This document shows, piece after piece, positions 27,225 through 35,856 of a stretch of DNA of 64,000 nucleotides (position 1 is its first letter; each line of letters begins with the position of its first letter). Where the stretch lies: positions 1-64,000 of the forward strand of contig BPIC01000004.1 in NCBI GenBank assembly GCA_026003895.1, in the 5' to 3' direction. The position numbers and the translations under genes are program-made. The DNA comes from Dehalococcoidia bacterium (GTDB lineage Bacteria; Chloroflexota; Dehalococcoidia; SpSt-223). The notes beneath the pieces were generated by a model. It was not told the DNA's origin and did not search any database. It saw only the letters and a program-made list of their open reading frames with translations.

Positions 27225-27944
27225 CTACGTTGCGAGCAGCACTCGGAAGCCCTCGGCCAGCTCCAGCCCGGCCCTCCCACCGAGCTCCCGGGCGATGTTG
27301 CGGAAGAACTGCTCCATGCCGAGCACGTGGCGGCCCTGGCTGCGGTGCTGCCGGATCGCCCCCCACTTCTGGGGCCACACGGGCGCGATGTCGACGAAGA
27401 AATCGGGCCGGCTGGACATGATGCAGTAGAGGACCTCGGGCTTCCACGGATCCAGGCCCTCGGCCAGGTGCTCAGGGTGGAAGAGCGGGCCCGGCGCGCA
27501 GACGAACGCCGCCTGGAAGGCGGTGTAGCCGACCGTCACGTGGTCCGGGTAGATCGAGCAGGCGTCCTCGGAGCCGTTGCCCGGGAACGGGTCGTGGGTG
27601 ATGATCGCTCGGGGCCGGTTGGCCCGGATGCAGCGGATGAGCGCCTCCCGCAGCCGGCGGCCCTCGTACAGCAGATCGCCATCGTCGAAGCGCAGGAAGG
27701 TGAGGTCCTCCACGCCGAGGGCCGCCGAGGCCTCGCGTTGCTCCGCCTCGCGCGTGGCCGCCAGCTCCTCCATCGTCTTGGCGGGATCGCCCGTGCCGCG
27801 ATTGCCGCTGGTGGCGAGCACGCAGCTCACCTGCTTGCCGGCTTGGACCAGGCGGGCGATCGTGCCGCCCGCGTGGATCTCGATGTCATCCTCGTGAGCG
27901 CAGACGACCAACACGGGATCGGGAATGTGGACCAAGCTGTCCAT
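27225..27944 (-). CDS. PIG-L (LmbE-type) zinc deacetylase
   Basis: ATG 27944 starts MDSLVHIPDPVLVVCAHEDD, the AH(P/E)DD zinc site, then AGGTIARLVQAGKQVSCVLA, TSGNRGTGDPAKTMEELAAT, REAEQREASAALGVEDLTFL with RFDDGDL, THDPFPGNGSEDACSIYPDH carrying the HxxH-type distal His, and a C-terminal helical part. The 239-residue frame is complete. Enzymes of this family remove acetyl groups from N-acetylglucosaminyl compounds, including thiol precursors (MshB/BshB). Position between a MerR-controlled Cys-rich gene and a carbonic anhydrase gene hints at a thiol or metal role, which is inference. Note E in place of P in the first motif. Confidence 0.82.
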   Translation of the reverse strand: MDSLVHIPDPVLVVCAHEDDIEIHAGGTIARLVQAGKQVSCVLATSGNRGTGDPAKTMEELAATREAEQREASAALGVEDLTFLRFDDGDLLYEGRRLREALIRCIRANRPRAIITHDPFPGNGSEDACSIYPDHVTVGYTAFQAAFVCAPGPLFHPEHLAEGLDPWKPEVLYCIMSSRPDFFVDIAPVWPQKWGAIRQHRSQGRHVLGMEQFFRNIARELGGRAGLELAEGFRVLLAT

Positions 27945-27954
27945 TCTTGGATCC

Positions 27955-28260
27955 TCACCCGCGCAGGTCCGCGACCACCGCCACCACTTCGGCGCCCCAC
28001 GGTAGGGGAACGCGCTGGGTGTGGAAGTCGAATCCGCCCGGCGCGACGCCCTGACCCTGTCGCGCCGCGGCCATCGCCTCCGCGCGCTCGCGAGCCTTGT
28101 CCACCGAGGCTCCGACCACGAAGAACCGCCCGCAGCAGCACGGCCCCTCGGCGAGGCGGGGGTCGTGCCGCTCATACAGCGGGTCGTCTCGGTAGACGGT
28201 CGCCGTGGGGTGGCAGCCGCCACAGAGGCACCTCGTGCCGACTTCGGCCTCGTCAGTCAC
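27955..28260 (-). CDS. Small Cys-rich protein, unrecognised
   Basis: GTG 28260 encodes 101 residues. The N-terminal third has CLCGGCHP and then RLAEGPCCCGRFFVVGA: six cysteines, in CxCxxC and CCC groups, looking like a zinc or soft-metal site. The C-terminal part is a helix with basic residues and a final strand (LPWGAEVVAVVADLRG). The PIG-L gene follows after 10 bp and MerR precedes, so it should be induced with them. I know no named family. Confidence 0.62.
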   Translation of the reverse strand: MTDEAEVGTRCLCGGCHPTATVYRDDPLYERHDPRLAEGPCCCGRFFVVGASVDKARERAEAMAAARQGQGVAPGGFDFHTQRVPLPWGAEVVAVVADLRG

Positions 28261-28352
28261 CCCGCTCCACCGCGATCTGCAAGCTCAACCCTCCTTCATG
28301 GGAGACTGCCTGGAGGCGCTCGGCACGACGGTCAGCGTTCCGCTATCCCGGG

Positions 28353-28868
28353 CTACTCCTGACGGGCTCCGTTGCGGCGCGAGGCGGCTGGTGCCGCTAA
28401 TGAACTCGCTGAGGCTAACTCCTCGATCCGGAGGGGCAAACAGGCGCAGCTTGCGGGGAAGGCGGCGCAGCCGCAGGCCGGCTCGTCCTGGCGCTCGAGG
28501 GCCAAACGATAGCGCTCCTCGAGGCTCGCCTTGAACGCCACGAGCTCGGCTAGCTGTGCCTCGCACTGGTCGATCTTGCGGCGCAGCAGATCAGCCACCT
28601 GGTGGCGCAGCGGCCGACACTCGTCCTTCTCGGCCACTCCCAAGAGACCGCGGATCTCCTCCAGCGACAGGCCGAGCTGCTTGGCTCGGCGGATGAACTG
28701 CAGCCGCCCCAGGTCCGTCTCGCCGTAGAGCCGATAGCCGCTCTCGGTCCGAGCCGACGGCCCGAGCAATCCCAGCCGCTCGTAGTAGCGCACGGTGTCG
28801 GCGCTCGTGCCAGCGCGGGAGGCCAGTTCGCCGATACGGAGTGCCCCGTCCATTTGCCTGCGTCCCAT
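28353..28868 (-). CDS. MerR-family heavy-metal regulator
   Basis: ATG 28868 is preceded by GGGAGGTGGGC. The protein has the winged-helix head (LRIGELASRAGTSADTVRYY, ERLGLLGPSARTESGYRLYG, LGRLQFIRRAKQLGLSLEEI), the dimer helix (HQVADLLRRKIDQCEAQLAE) and a C-terminal loop with ACGCAAFPASCACLP. Cysteines at DEC in the hinge and in the C-terminal loop match metal sensors of the ZntR/CadR/PbrR group better than mercury MerR. It binds the 20-bp-spacer promoter at 28886-28917, its own. Bound metal would twist the promoter and switch on merR and the genes below it. Confidence 0.85.
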   Translation of the reverse strand: MGRRQMDGALRIGELASRAGTSADTVRYYERLGLLGPSARTESGYRLYGETDLGRLQFIRRAKQLGLSLEEIRGLLGVAEKDECRPLRHQVADLLRRKIDQCEAQLAELVAFKASLEERYRLALERQDEPACGCAAFPASCACLPLRIEELASASSLAAPAASRRNGARQE

Positions 28869-28885
28869 GCCCACCTCCCGATGAC

Positions 28886-28917
28886 ACTATAAACCTTGGA
28901 GCCAACTCCAATGTCAA
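28886..28917 (-). promoter_or_regulatory. MerR-type promoter and operator
   Basis: On the minus strand: TTGACA (28917-28912), a 20-bp spacer, TATAGT (28891-28886). Within the spacer lies the dyad TTGGAG-TTGG-CTCCAA (28911-28896). An overlong 19-20 bp spacer with a dyad inside is the hallmark of MerR-regulated promoters. It drives merR and the minus-strand genes after it. Confidence 0.88.
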
Positions 28918-28938
28918 GGGCCCGCGCAATCCTCGCCG

Positions 28939-29058
28939 GTAACTCGGAAGTAATTCTGCGGGCACGCTTCGATCACCGATCGTCGGGCAAGCCCAGCAAT
29001 CGGGGCGAAGTAACTGGGAAGTGCCTCTGAAGTAATCCGCTCGTAGCCGGGAAGTAAT
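28939..29058 (+). repeat. Iteron cluster, left (GGAAGTAAT units)
   Basis: GGAAGTAAT or close variants begin at 28946, 29006, 29017, 29028 and 29050. The last four keep an 11-bp phase (with a decayed site at 29039). The first sits inside GTAACTCGGAAGTAAT (28939-28954), which recurs exactly, inverted, at 53385-53400. The cluster begins where the MerR promoter ends and lies just before the first conjugation gene; it could be a replication or transfer origin, a regulator array, or an element end. Confidence 0.7.
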
Positions 29059-29112
29059 CGGCGCTCGCGAAGCTGGAGGCGAACGGAATCGCTCCAGTAC
29101 GGGAGGTCGCCG

Positions 29113-30528
29113 ATGCAGTTCCCCTTCACCGTGGTCGTCCAGCCGCCCAGCCGCGCGGGCCTCCGGCGGCTGCTCCGCGCCTGGTGGGCTTGGGCGCTCG
29201 GCGGCGCGCTGCTCGCCGCCGCAGCTGCCTACGCGTTCGTGTGGGCGCCGGCACAATCGGTCCAACCCGGCGCGGGCGCATCGCTCCGGGTCGAAAGCGT
29301 GCCCGACGGGGCGGCCGTCGAGATCGACGGGCGCACGCGCGGGCGCACGCCGGCCAGCCTCACACTCGTCCCCGGCGCGCACATGGTCAGGCTCCGCCGC
29401 GACGGCTACGCGGATGTCACCCATTCGATAACGGTGGGGGCCGGCGAGGCCGTGGCGGTGACGGCGGAGCTCTGGCTCCGCTCCCCGCAGGTCCAGCGGC
29501 TGCGCCCGACGTTCCCCGGCGCCACCATCGCCGCCGCCGGCTTCCTGCGCGATGGCCGGGTCGCACTCACCGTGGCACTCCCGCCCGGCGACGAGCGCCA
29601 AGCCTGGCTGGTGGACGGGCGCGGGGGGGCGCGCCGCGTCGGCCCGCCGGAGGCGCACGGCGGCCTCGCCGTCTCGCCCGACGGCGAGCAGGTCGCCTAC
29701 CTCGCCCAGGGGCAAGGCGACCGGCTCGACGAGGTCTGGCTCACCCGCGACGGCTCCCGCGGCGCGCGGCGCTACGCCGTGCCGGCCGGCGACGAGCGTC
29801 TGGTCGATCTGAGCTGGGCGCCGGATGGCCGCCACCTGCTCGTCGTCAGCCAGCAGCCGCTCGCGGCCGGGGGCCAGCGGACCCGCATCCGCTGGCTCGA
29901 CACGGCCGCCGGCGAGGCCCGCGAGCTCGTCGAGCTGCCGAGCGAGGTCGTGCCGGGCAGCTACGGCTGGAGCCCGGGGGGCGACGCCGTCGCGTTCCTC
30001 GCCCGCGCCGGCCAGCTCATCGCCCTCTGCCTCGTCCGCACCACCGATGGCACCTTCCAGTACCTCGCCGACCTCAGCCGGGATGACCCGACCCCGTTGC
30101 CGTTCCCGCCGGTCGCCTGGTCGCCCGACGGCCGGCGCCTGCTCTACGCCGCCCCCAGCCAGGATCGCGCCGCGTCGAGCGGCTGGCTCTTCGGCGCGAA
30201 GCCGCCGGTCGTCCTCTTCTTGGCCGAGGCGGCCCAGCCGCTCGGCCAGCCCTGGGGCGTCGAGGGCCAGGCCCCCGCTTGGCGAGAGGACGGCGGCGTC
30301 GTCGCCCTCGGCCGCGGCCAGGGGAGCGCGCTCGTGCTCCGCGCCGTCGAGCCCGGCCAGGAGCCCCGCGACCTCGCCGAGGTGCCGGTCAAGAACGGCT
30401 CCGCCTTCGCCGCCCGCTGGGACGTCGCCCATGCCCAGCTGCTCCTCGCGACGAACGGCTCGGCGGCCGCCGGGACGAGCCAGCCGGAGTACTGGCTGGT
30501 GCGGTTCCGCCCGGAGGTGGGGCGGTGA
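29113..30528 (+). CDS. PEGA-domain protein with TolB-like beta-propeller
   Basis: ATG 29113 with GGGAGG upstream. A cytoplasmic start and one membrane helix (AWWAWALGGALLAAAAAYAF) are followed by a PEGA domain at about residues 60-125 (SLRVESVPDGAAVEIDGRTR, LTLVPGAHMVRLRRDGYADV) and a six- to seven-bladed propeller with blade ends such as LAVSPDGEQVAYLAQG, LSWAPDGRHLLVVS and VAWSPDGRRLLYA. PEGA proteins are surface-exposed and may bind S-layer or wall components. As first gene of the transfer operon it could form a cell-surface part of the conjugation machine. The stop overlaps the next GTG start. Confidence 0.8.
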   Translation: MQFPFTVVVQPPSRAGLRRLLRAWWAWALGGALLAAAAAYAFVWAPAQSVQPGAGASLRVESVPDGAAVEIDGRTRGRTPASLTLVPGAHMVRLRRDGYADVTHSITVGAGEAVAVTAELWLRSPQVQRLRPTFPGATIAAAGFLRDGRVALTVALPPGDERQAWLVDGRGGARRVGPPEAHGGLAVSPDGEQVAYLAQGQGDRLDEVWLTRDGSRGARRYAVPAGDERLVDLSWAPDGRHLLVVSQQPLAAGGQRTRIRWLDTAAGEARELVELPSEVVPGSYGWSPGGDAVAFLARAGQLIALCLVRTTDGTFQYLADLSRDDPTPLPFPPVAWSPDGRRLLYAAPSQDRAASSGWLFGAKPPVVLFLAEAAQPLGQPWGVEGQAPAWREDGGVVALGRGQGSALVLRAVEPGQEPRDLAEVPVKNGSAFAARWDVAHAQLLLATNGSAAAGTSQPEYWLVRFRPEVGR

Positions 30529-31592
30529 GTCGCACACCCGCATTGGCGCTGCTCATATTGGTCGCGGTGCTCGGCCTGTGGCTGGCGGCCGCACCCGTGG
30601 CCGTCGCGCAGGAGCCACCGACCCAGCCCACGCCGGTCGCGACCCCGACGCCAACCCCCACGCCGACGCCGGAGGGCGACCCGGCGCCCGATCGCTCGGG
30701 CGGGCTCTTCGGTCTCCTGCCCGACCCGAAGCAGTGGGCTGCCGACGTCTTCAACCAGGTCCTGGTCGACCTGCTGCGCGGCATCTCGGACGCGCTGCGC
30801 AAGGTCGTCGGCGGCGTCCTCGGCAGCTCGCTCAACTTCATTACCCAGACCCCGCCGGCCGGCACCTACGCCAGCCCAACCGTCCAGACGCTCTGGGGCG
30901 TGGTGCGGACGATCGCCAACGCGGCACTCGTGCTGGTGGCGCTCTGGGGCGGTTTCAACCTGATCGTCCGCGAGCAGCTCGGCTCCCCCTACCACGACGC
31001 GATGGAGCTCGTCCCGCGCCTGCTGGTCGGAGCGCTGCTCGCCAACACGAGTCTCTCCTGGGCCCAGCTCGCCATCGACGCCAACAACGCCCTCTGCCAG
31101 GCCATCGGCCAGGCGAGCCTGCCGGCCTGGGAGCGGGCGGACACGGCGACGCAGCTCCTGGTCGACGTCATCGCCGTCCTGATCTACCTCGTCGTCGGCC
31201 TGCTGCTCCTGCTCCAGATGCTGATGCGGCTGGCGCTGGTGGACGTCCTGCTCGTCGCCTCGCCGCTGGCGCTGCTCTGCTGGGTGCTGCCCCAGACGCA
31301 GGGCTGGGCCCGCCAGTGGTCGAGCGCCTTCTTCGGCGCCGTCTTCACCCAGTTCGTCCAGGTCCTCGCCCTCAAGCTCGGCGGCTCGCTGCTCACCGAG
31401 CTCGCCCCGATGGCGCCCGACGCGGCGCTACTCGCCGTCTTCCTCGGCATCGCCGTCCTCGTCCTGACGCTCAAGATCCCCGGCCTCATGCGCCACCACG
31501 CCGGTGACGGGCTCGGCTTCGCCCGCTACCTGGTCTATCGCCAGGCCGCGCGGGCGGTCGAAGGACGGGGCCGGGCGAAGGGAGGTGCCTGA
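30525..31592 (+). CDS. VirB6/TrbL-like conjugation channel protein
   Basis: GTG 30525 overlaps the previous stop (GTGA). A signal-like N-terminus (ALLILVAVLGLWLAAAPVAV) leads to a Thr-Pro repeat (TPTPTPTPTP), an amphipathic region and about six membrane helices (VVRTIANAALVLVALWGGFN, LLVDVIAVLIYLVVGLLLLL, LALVDVLLVASPLALLCWVL, LLAVFLGIAVLVLTLKIPGL). The arrangement of LVDVLLVASPLALLCWVLP with a long loop before it resembles TrbL/VirB6 proteins, which form the inner-membrane pore of type IV secretion. The stop overlaps the next ATG. Confidence 0.78.
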   Translation: MSRTPALALLILVAVLGLWLAAAPVAVAQEPPTQPTPVATPTPTPTPTPEGDPAPDRSGGLFGLLPDPKQWAADVFNQVLVDLLRGISDALRKVVGGVLGSSLNFITQTPPAGTYASPTVQTLWGVVRTIANAALVLVALWGGFNLIVREQLGSPYHDAMELVPRLLVGALLANTSLSWAQLAIDANNALCQAIGQASLPAWERADTATQLLVDVIAVLIYLVVGLLLLLQMLMRLALVDVLLVASPLALLCWVLPQTQGWARQWSSAFFGAVFTQFVQVLALKLGGSLLTELAPMAPDAALLAVFLGIAVLVLTLKIPGLMRHHAGDGLGFARYLVYRQAARAVEGRGRAKGGA

Positions 31593-32506
31593 TGCAGCAG
31601 GCCCTCGTCGCCCTCGCCCTCGGCGGCCTCGGCCGCGACGCCCTCAAGGTCGCCGCCGGCCTCGTCCTCGCCGTCCTGCTCGCCCTGGCCTTCGCGATCA
31701 GCAGCCTCATGGCGCTCCTCGGCGCCGCCGCGCCCGGCCAGCCGATCGCCAGCGCCCGCGCCGACGAGATCCCGCCCGACCAGCTCATCGTCATGCAGCA
31801 GGTGGCCGCGGCGAGTTGCGGGGTCCCCTGGCCGGTCCTCGCCGCCATCGCCAAGGTCGAGTCCGACTTCGGCCGCAACATGGCCACCTCCTCGGCCGGG
31901 GCCATCGGCTACGGCCAGTTCCTGCCCTCGAGCTGGGCCGCCTACGGCAACGGCGGCAACCCGTACGACTACCGCGACGCCCTGCCGGCCATGGCCCGCT
32001 ATCTGTGCGCCAACGGCGCCCCACGCGACCTGCGGGCGGCCATCTGGGCCTACAACCACGCCGACTGGTACGTCGACCAGGTCCTGGCCATCGCCGTCCG
32101 CTATGGCTACCTCGCGCCGGGGGCGCCGACGGGCCAGGTGGTCGCGCTGGCTCGCGCCCAGATCGGGATGCCCTACGTCTGGGGCGGCGCCACCCCCCAG
32201 ACGAGCTTCGACTGCTCGGGGCTGATCCAGTGGGTCTACCGGCAGGCCGGGGTGGCCGTGCCGCGGACGGCGCAGCAGCAGTACGACGCGACCGTCCGCC
32301 TCACCCCCGACCAACTCCAGCCGGGCGACCTCGTCTTCTTCACCCGCACGTATCCGTCGAGCGAGTTCATCACCCACGTCGGCCTGTACGTCGGCAACGG
32401 CCGGATGATCAACGCCCCGACCGAGGGCGACGTCGTCCGCGAGATGCCCGTCTTCAGCGGCTACTGGGGCGCCCACTACGCCGGTGCCGGCCGGGTGCGG
32501 CGGTGA
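31592..32506 (+). CDS. Bifunctional lytic transglycosylase / NlpC-P60 peptidoglycan hydrolase
   Basis: ATG 31592 overlaps the previous stop. After a membrane anchor (VAAGLVLAVLLALAFAISSL) comes a transglycosylase-like domain at about residues 65-165 (CGVPWPVLAAIAKVESDFGR with the catalytic Glu, SSAGAIGYGQFLPSSWAAYG, AIWAYNHADWYVDQVLAIA), then an NlpC/P60 domain at about 180-300 (GMPYVWGGATPQTSFDCSGL with the nucleophile Cys, LQPGDLVFFTRTYPSS, HVGLYVGNGRMINAPT with the His). Such enzymes open the cell wall locally for the transfer channel (VirB1/CwlT type). This two-domain form is typical of Gram-positive-type transfer systems. Confidence 0.88.
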   Translation: MQQALVALALGGLGRDALKVAAGLVLAVLLALAFAISSLMALLGAAAPGQPIASARADEIPPDQLIVMQQVAAASCGVPWPVLAAIAKVESDFGRNMATSSAGAIGYGQFLPSSWAAYGNGGNPYDYRDALPAMARYLCANGAPRDLRAAIWAYNHADWYVDQVLAIAVRYGYLAPGAPTGQVVALARAQIGMPYVWGGATPQTSFDCSGLIQWVYRQAGVAVPRTAQQQYDATVRLTPDQLQPGDLVFFTRTYPSSEFITHVGLYVGNGRMINAPTEGDVVREMPVFSGYWGAHYAGAGRVRR

Positions 32507-32856
32507 GCGTGGCGCGCGTGCAGGCACGCGACCCACCGCTGGCCAGCGCCGGCTCGACCGGCGCGCTGAGCGACCCGTGGATCCGAAGCAACACCAAGCA
32601 GTGGAGGGATTTCGCCGTGGAGGCGATCAACAGCCTGTTCACCAATCTCTTGAACATCGGTCTCGGCGTGGCCGTGACCGTCGCCGCCTTCTTCCTGATG
32701 TGGGGCGCCTTCTTGTACATGTCGGCGGCCGGCAGCCCGCACCAAATGGAGCGGGGCAAGTCGGCCATGGTCAATGCCCTCGCCGGGCTGGCCATCGTCC
32801 TGTCGGCGCGGCTGATCGCCGGCATGATCCAGTCGGCGCTCGGGGCCGGCCGCTAG
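32503..32856 (+). CDS. VirB2/TrbC-like two-helix membrane protein
   Basis: GTG 32503 overlaps the previous stop. The 117-residue protein has a polar N-terminus, then IGLGVAVTVAAFFLMWGAFL and, after a short loop (SPHQMERGKSAMVNA), LAGLAIVLSARLIAGMIQSA. The two helices with a positively charged loop are the TrbC/VirB2 pilin layout. The N-terminus is not a clear signal peptide, so it may instead be a small integral subunit. Next gene after 9 bp with AGGAGG. Confidence 0.72.
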   Translation: MSVARVQARDPPLASAGSTGALSDPWIRSNTKQWRDFAVEAINSLFTNLLNIGLGVAVTVAAFFLMWGAFLYMSAAGSPHQMERGKSAMVNALAGLAIVLSARLIAGMIQSALGAGR

Positions 32857-32865
32857 GAGGCAGCC

Positions 32866-33271
32866 ATGACCACGAAGCGCCACGAGATCCCGACCCATCT
32901 CAACGTCGAGGACAAGGCCTTCTACGGCCTCTCCGTCCGGCAGGTGATGTACCTGACGGTCGGCGCCGCCTCGGGCTACGGCCTCTGGAACCAGTGGGAG
33001 GCTCTGCCCGTCGGCCTCCGCCTCGGCGTCGCGCTCGCCTGCTTCCTCCTCGCCGCGGCCGTCGCCCTCATCCGGCCACACGGCCGGGGGCTGGAGGAAT
33101 GGGCCTTCGTCGCCCTGCACTACGCCGCCGTCCCGAAGCTGTGCGTCTGGCACCCTCGCGAGCCCGACCCGGCCGCCTGGCGGCCCGCCGGCGGGCGGTG
33201 GGGAGGAGCTCGCCCCCCGCCTGAGCTGGCAGCCCGACGCGGACGAGGCCGACCGGGAGGTGGGGCGATGA
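32866..33271 (+). pseudogene. PrgI-family (VirB3-like) transfer protein, one-base frameshift
   Basis: ATG 32866 gives MTTKRHEIPTHLNVEDKAFY, GLSVRQVMYLTVGAASGYGL, then a second helix (VALACFLLAAAVALIRPHGR) and GLEEWAFVALHYAAVPKLCV with WHPREPD. This is the PrgI fold found before VirB4 in Gram-positive-type conjugation systems. In the G run at 33195-33205 one base is extra: without it the frame ends EELAPRLSWQPDADEADREV and stops at TGA 33269-33271, overlapping the next ATG in the usual ATGA form. A single homopolymer error or a very recent mutation is the likely cause. Confidence 0.8.
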
Positions 33272-33976
33272 GCCGCATCGGCTTCGTCCAGACCGCCCAC
33301 GTCGGCCTCGAGGCGATCGAGGACGACGTCGCCCGCCTCGCCGGTGGCCAGTACCGGGCCGTGCTGGAGGTCGGCAGCCTGAACTTCGCGCTCGTGGGGG
33401 AGCGCGAGCAGGAGGCGATCGTCGCCGGGTTCGCCGGCTTCCTCAACAGCCTCAGCTTCCCCGTCCAGGTCCTCGTCCGGGTCCTGCCGATCGACGTCGA
33501 CGGCTACCTTGCCGGGCTCGAGCGGCAGGCCCGGCAGCTCCCGGAGGGGCTGGCCGAGCTGGCCCGCGACCACGCCGCCTTCCTGCGCCAGCTGGCCCGC
33601 CGGCGCACGCTGCTCGAGCGCCGCTTCTACCTGGTCGTCCCGGCCCAGGCCGGCGCAGGCCCGGCCCGGCGCGGGTGGCCCCTTCGGCCGCCGGGCGACC
33701 GAGGTCGGGGCGGACGCCGCCCGCCGCCAGCTCACCTTCCGCTGCGACGAGATCGAGCGGCAGCTGGCGCGCTGCGGGCTGGCCGCCCGCCGCCTGTCGG
33801 GCCTCGAGATCGCCCAGCTCTTCTACGCCTGCTGGTGCCCGGAGCTGGCGCGGGTCCAGCGCCTGGGTCGCGAGCTCGCCCAGTACACCGCCCTGGTGGT
33901 GCGGGCCGGGCGCGGTCGTGGCGGGTCCGGCCGAGCCCGACAGCCCGACCATGTCCCCGGGGAAAGGAGCACGTGA
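33268..33976 (+). pseudogene. VirB4/TraC N-domain-like transfer protein, frameshifted
   Basis: ATG 33268 starts MSRIGFVQTAHVGLEAIEDD, YRAVLEVGSLNFALVGEREQ, AGFAGFLNSLSFPVQVLVRV, LPEGLAELARDHAAFLRQLA and RTLLERRFYLVVPAQAG; after a shift near 33670 ATEVGADAARRQLTFRCDEI and LSGLEIAQLFYACWCPELAR. This is the N-terminal region that is often fused to, or encoded before, the VirB4 ATPase in these systems; it lacks Walker motifs. It ends at TGA 33974-33976, overlapping the VirB4 ATG. Confidence 0.72.
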
Positions 33977-35856
33977 TGCCGTTCATCCGCTTCCACCGCC
34001 GCGCCGAGCCGCGGCCGACGCTCGGGCCGGACGAGCGCCGCTTCGCCCTGGGCACGCGCTCCCTCGCCGACCTGGTCGCCCCGGCCGCCGTCGAGCTCGC
34101 CCGCGACCACCTGCGCCTCGACCACCAGTACGCGCGCACGCTCGTCCTGACCGGCTACCCGCGCACCGTCAGCCCCGGCTGGCTCCAACCGCTCATCGAC
34201 TTCGAGGAGCCGCTCGAGGTCGGCCTCCATCTCTATCCGCTCGACACCGGGCAGATGGTCTCGGCGCTCACCCACCAGATGGTGCGGCTGCACTCCTCGC
34301 GCCTGCTGGCCGCCCGCGGCGGCCGGCTGGCCGACCCGGAGCGGGAGGTGGCCTACGAGGACGCGGAGCGCCTGCGGGACGCCCTGCAGCGCGGCGAGGA
34401 GAAGGTCTTCTCGGTCAGCGTCTACGTCCTGCTGCGGGCGCCGTCGCTCGGTGCCCTCGACACCCTCACCCGCCGGGTCGAGGCGACGCTGGGCGGCCTC
34501 CTCGCCCAGTCGCGCGTCGCCGTCTTCGAGCAGGACGGCGGCTTCCGGAGCTGCCTGCCCGAGGGGCACGACCACCTCGGCGCCTACCGCAACCTCGACA
34601 CGAGCTCGCTGGCGACGCTGTTCCCCTTCTCGTCGAGCACGCTCTCGATGGAGCGCGGGGTCCTCTACGGGGTCGCCAAGCACAACCACAGCCCGGTCAT
34701 CTTCGATCCCTTCGACAGCAGCCTCGAGAACGCCAACCTGGTCATCTTCGCCAAGAGCGGCGCCGGCAAGTCCTACTTCACGAAGGTGATGGCGCTCCGG
34801 TCGCTGCTCACCGGGGTCGACTTCCTCGTGATCGACCCGGAGGGCGAGTATCGGGCGCTGGCCGAGGCCGTCGGCGGCCAGACCATCCGCCTCGCGGCCA
34901 CCTCGCCGCACCACCTCAATCCGTTCGACCTGCCGCCCGCCGACCCGGACGACGCCGAGGGGCAGGACCCGCTCGCCGAGCGGGTGGCGGCCTTGCTCGG
35001 CCTGCTCGACCTCCTGCTCGCCGAGCCGGGCCACCCCCTCGGCCCGCGCGAGCGGGCGCTCCTGGATCGGGCGCTCTACCGGACCTACGCGGCCAAGGGC
35101 ATCACCCCCGACCCGGCCACCCACCGCCGCCCGCCGCCGCTCCTGCGCGACCTGCGGGCGGCGCTGGCGGACGAGCTGGGCGAGCTCGCGGCCGACCTGG
35201 CCCTGCGCCTCGGCCCCTTCGTGGACGGCTCCCTGGCCGGCCTGTTCGCCGCGCCGACGAACGTCGCCCTCGACCGGCCGCTCGTCGTCTTCAACACCCA
35301 GACGCTCGAGCCGCAGCTGCGCCCGGTCGCCATCCACCAGGTGGCCAGCTTCGTCTGGAACCAGGTGCGCCGCGCCCGCAAGCCGCGGCTCTTCGCCACC
35401 GACGAGGCCTGGAGCATCGTCCAGTTCCCCGAGGGCGGCGCCTTCCTGGCGGGGCTCGCCCGGCGGGCGCGCAAGTACTACCTCGGGCTGCTCACGGTGA
35501 CCCAGGACGTCGCCGACTTCCTCGGCTCCGAGCACGGGCGGACCATCCTGACCAACGCCGCCGTCAAGCTCCTGATGAAGCAGGACAGCAGCACGATCGA
35601 GCCCGTCGTGGACGCCTTCCGGCTCTCGCCCGAGGAGCGGCAGTTCCTGCTCGGGGCGACGAAGGGCGAGGGCCTCTTCTTCGCGCGCGGCAGCCACGTG
35701 GCGCTGAAGGTGGAGGCCAGCCCGGCCGAGCACCAGCTGGCGACGACCGCGCCCCGCGAGCTTGCCGAACGAGCGGCGGCCGCCGCCAGCCCGCCGAATG
35801 GCCCTGCCCGCCCGCGCCGGCGCCTCGGCCCGCCGTCCGAGGAAGGAGGGGCGTGA
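33976..35856 (+). CDS. VirB4/TraC-type conjugation ATPase
   Basis: ATG 33976 is preceded by AAAGGAGC. The 626-residue protein has an N-terminal VirB4 domain (VGLHLYPLDTGQMVSALTHQ, FSVSVYVLLRAPSLGALDTL, FPFSSSTLSMERGVLYGVAK) and a RecA-like motor with Walker A at about residue 260 (IFAKSGAGKSYFTKV), FLVIDPEGEYRALAEAVGGQ, Walker B near 472 (RLFATDEAW) and the TQDV switch (GLLTVTQDVADFLGSEHGRT). VirB4 energises assembly of the transfer channel. The stop overlaps the primase ATG (TGATG). Confidence 0.92.
   Translation: MPFIRFHRRAEPRPTLGPDERRFALGTRSLADLVAPAAVELARDHLRLDHQYARTLVLTGYPRTVSPGWLQPLIDFEEPLEVGLHLYPLDTGQMVSALTHQMVRLHSSRLLAARGGRLADPEREVAYEDAERLRDALQRGEEKVFSVSVYVLLRAPSLGALDTLTRRVEATLGGLLAQSRVAVFEQDGGFRSCLPEGHDHLGAYRNLDTSSLATLFPFSSSTLSMERGVLYGVAKHNHSPVIFDPFDSSLENANLVIFAKSGAGKSYFTKVMALRSLLTGVDFLVIDPEGEYRALAEAVGGQTIRLAATSPHHLNPFDLPPADPDDAEGQDPLAERVAALLGLLDLLLAEPGHPLGPRERALLDRALYRTYAAKGITPDPATHRRPPPLLRDLRAALADELGELAADLALRLGPFVDGSLAGLFAAPTNVALDRPLVVFNTQTLEPQLRPVAIHQVASFVWNQVRRARKPRLFATDEAWSIVQFPEGGAFLAGLARRARKYYLGLLTVTQDVADFLGSEHGRTILTNAAVKLLMKQDSSTIEPVVDAFRLSPEERQFLLGATKGEGLFFARGSHVALKVEASPAEHQLATTAPRELAERAAAAASPPNGPARPRRRLGPPSEEGGA

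Noticed and set aside
28939..29058. GGAAGTAAT cluster as a CRISPR array
   Set aside because: Units are 9-11 bp with an 11-bp step and no spacers; no cas genes are present.
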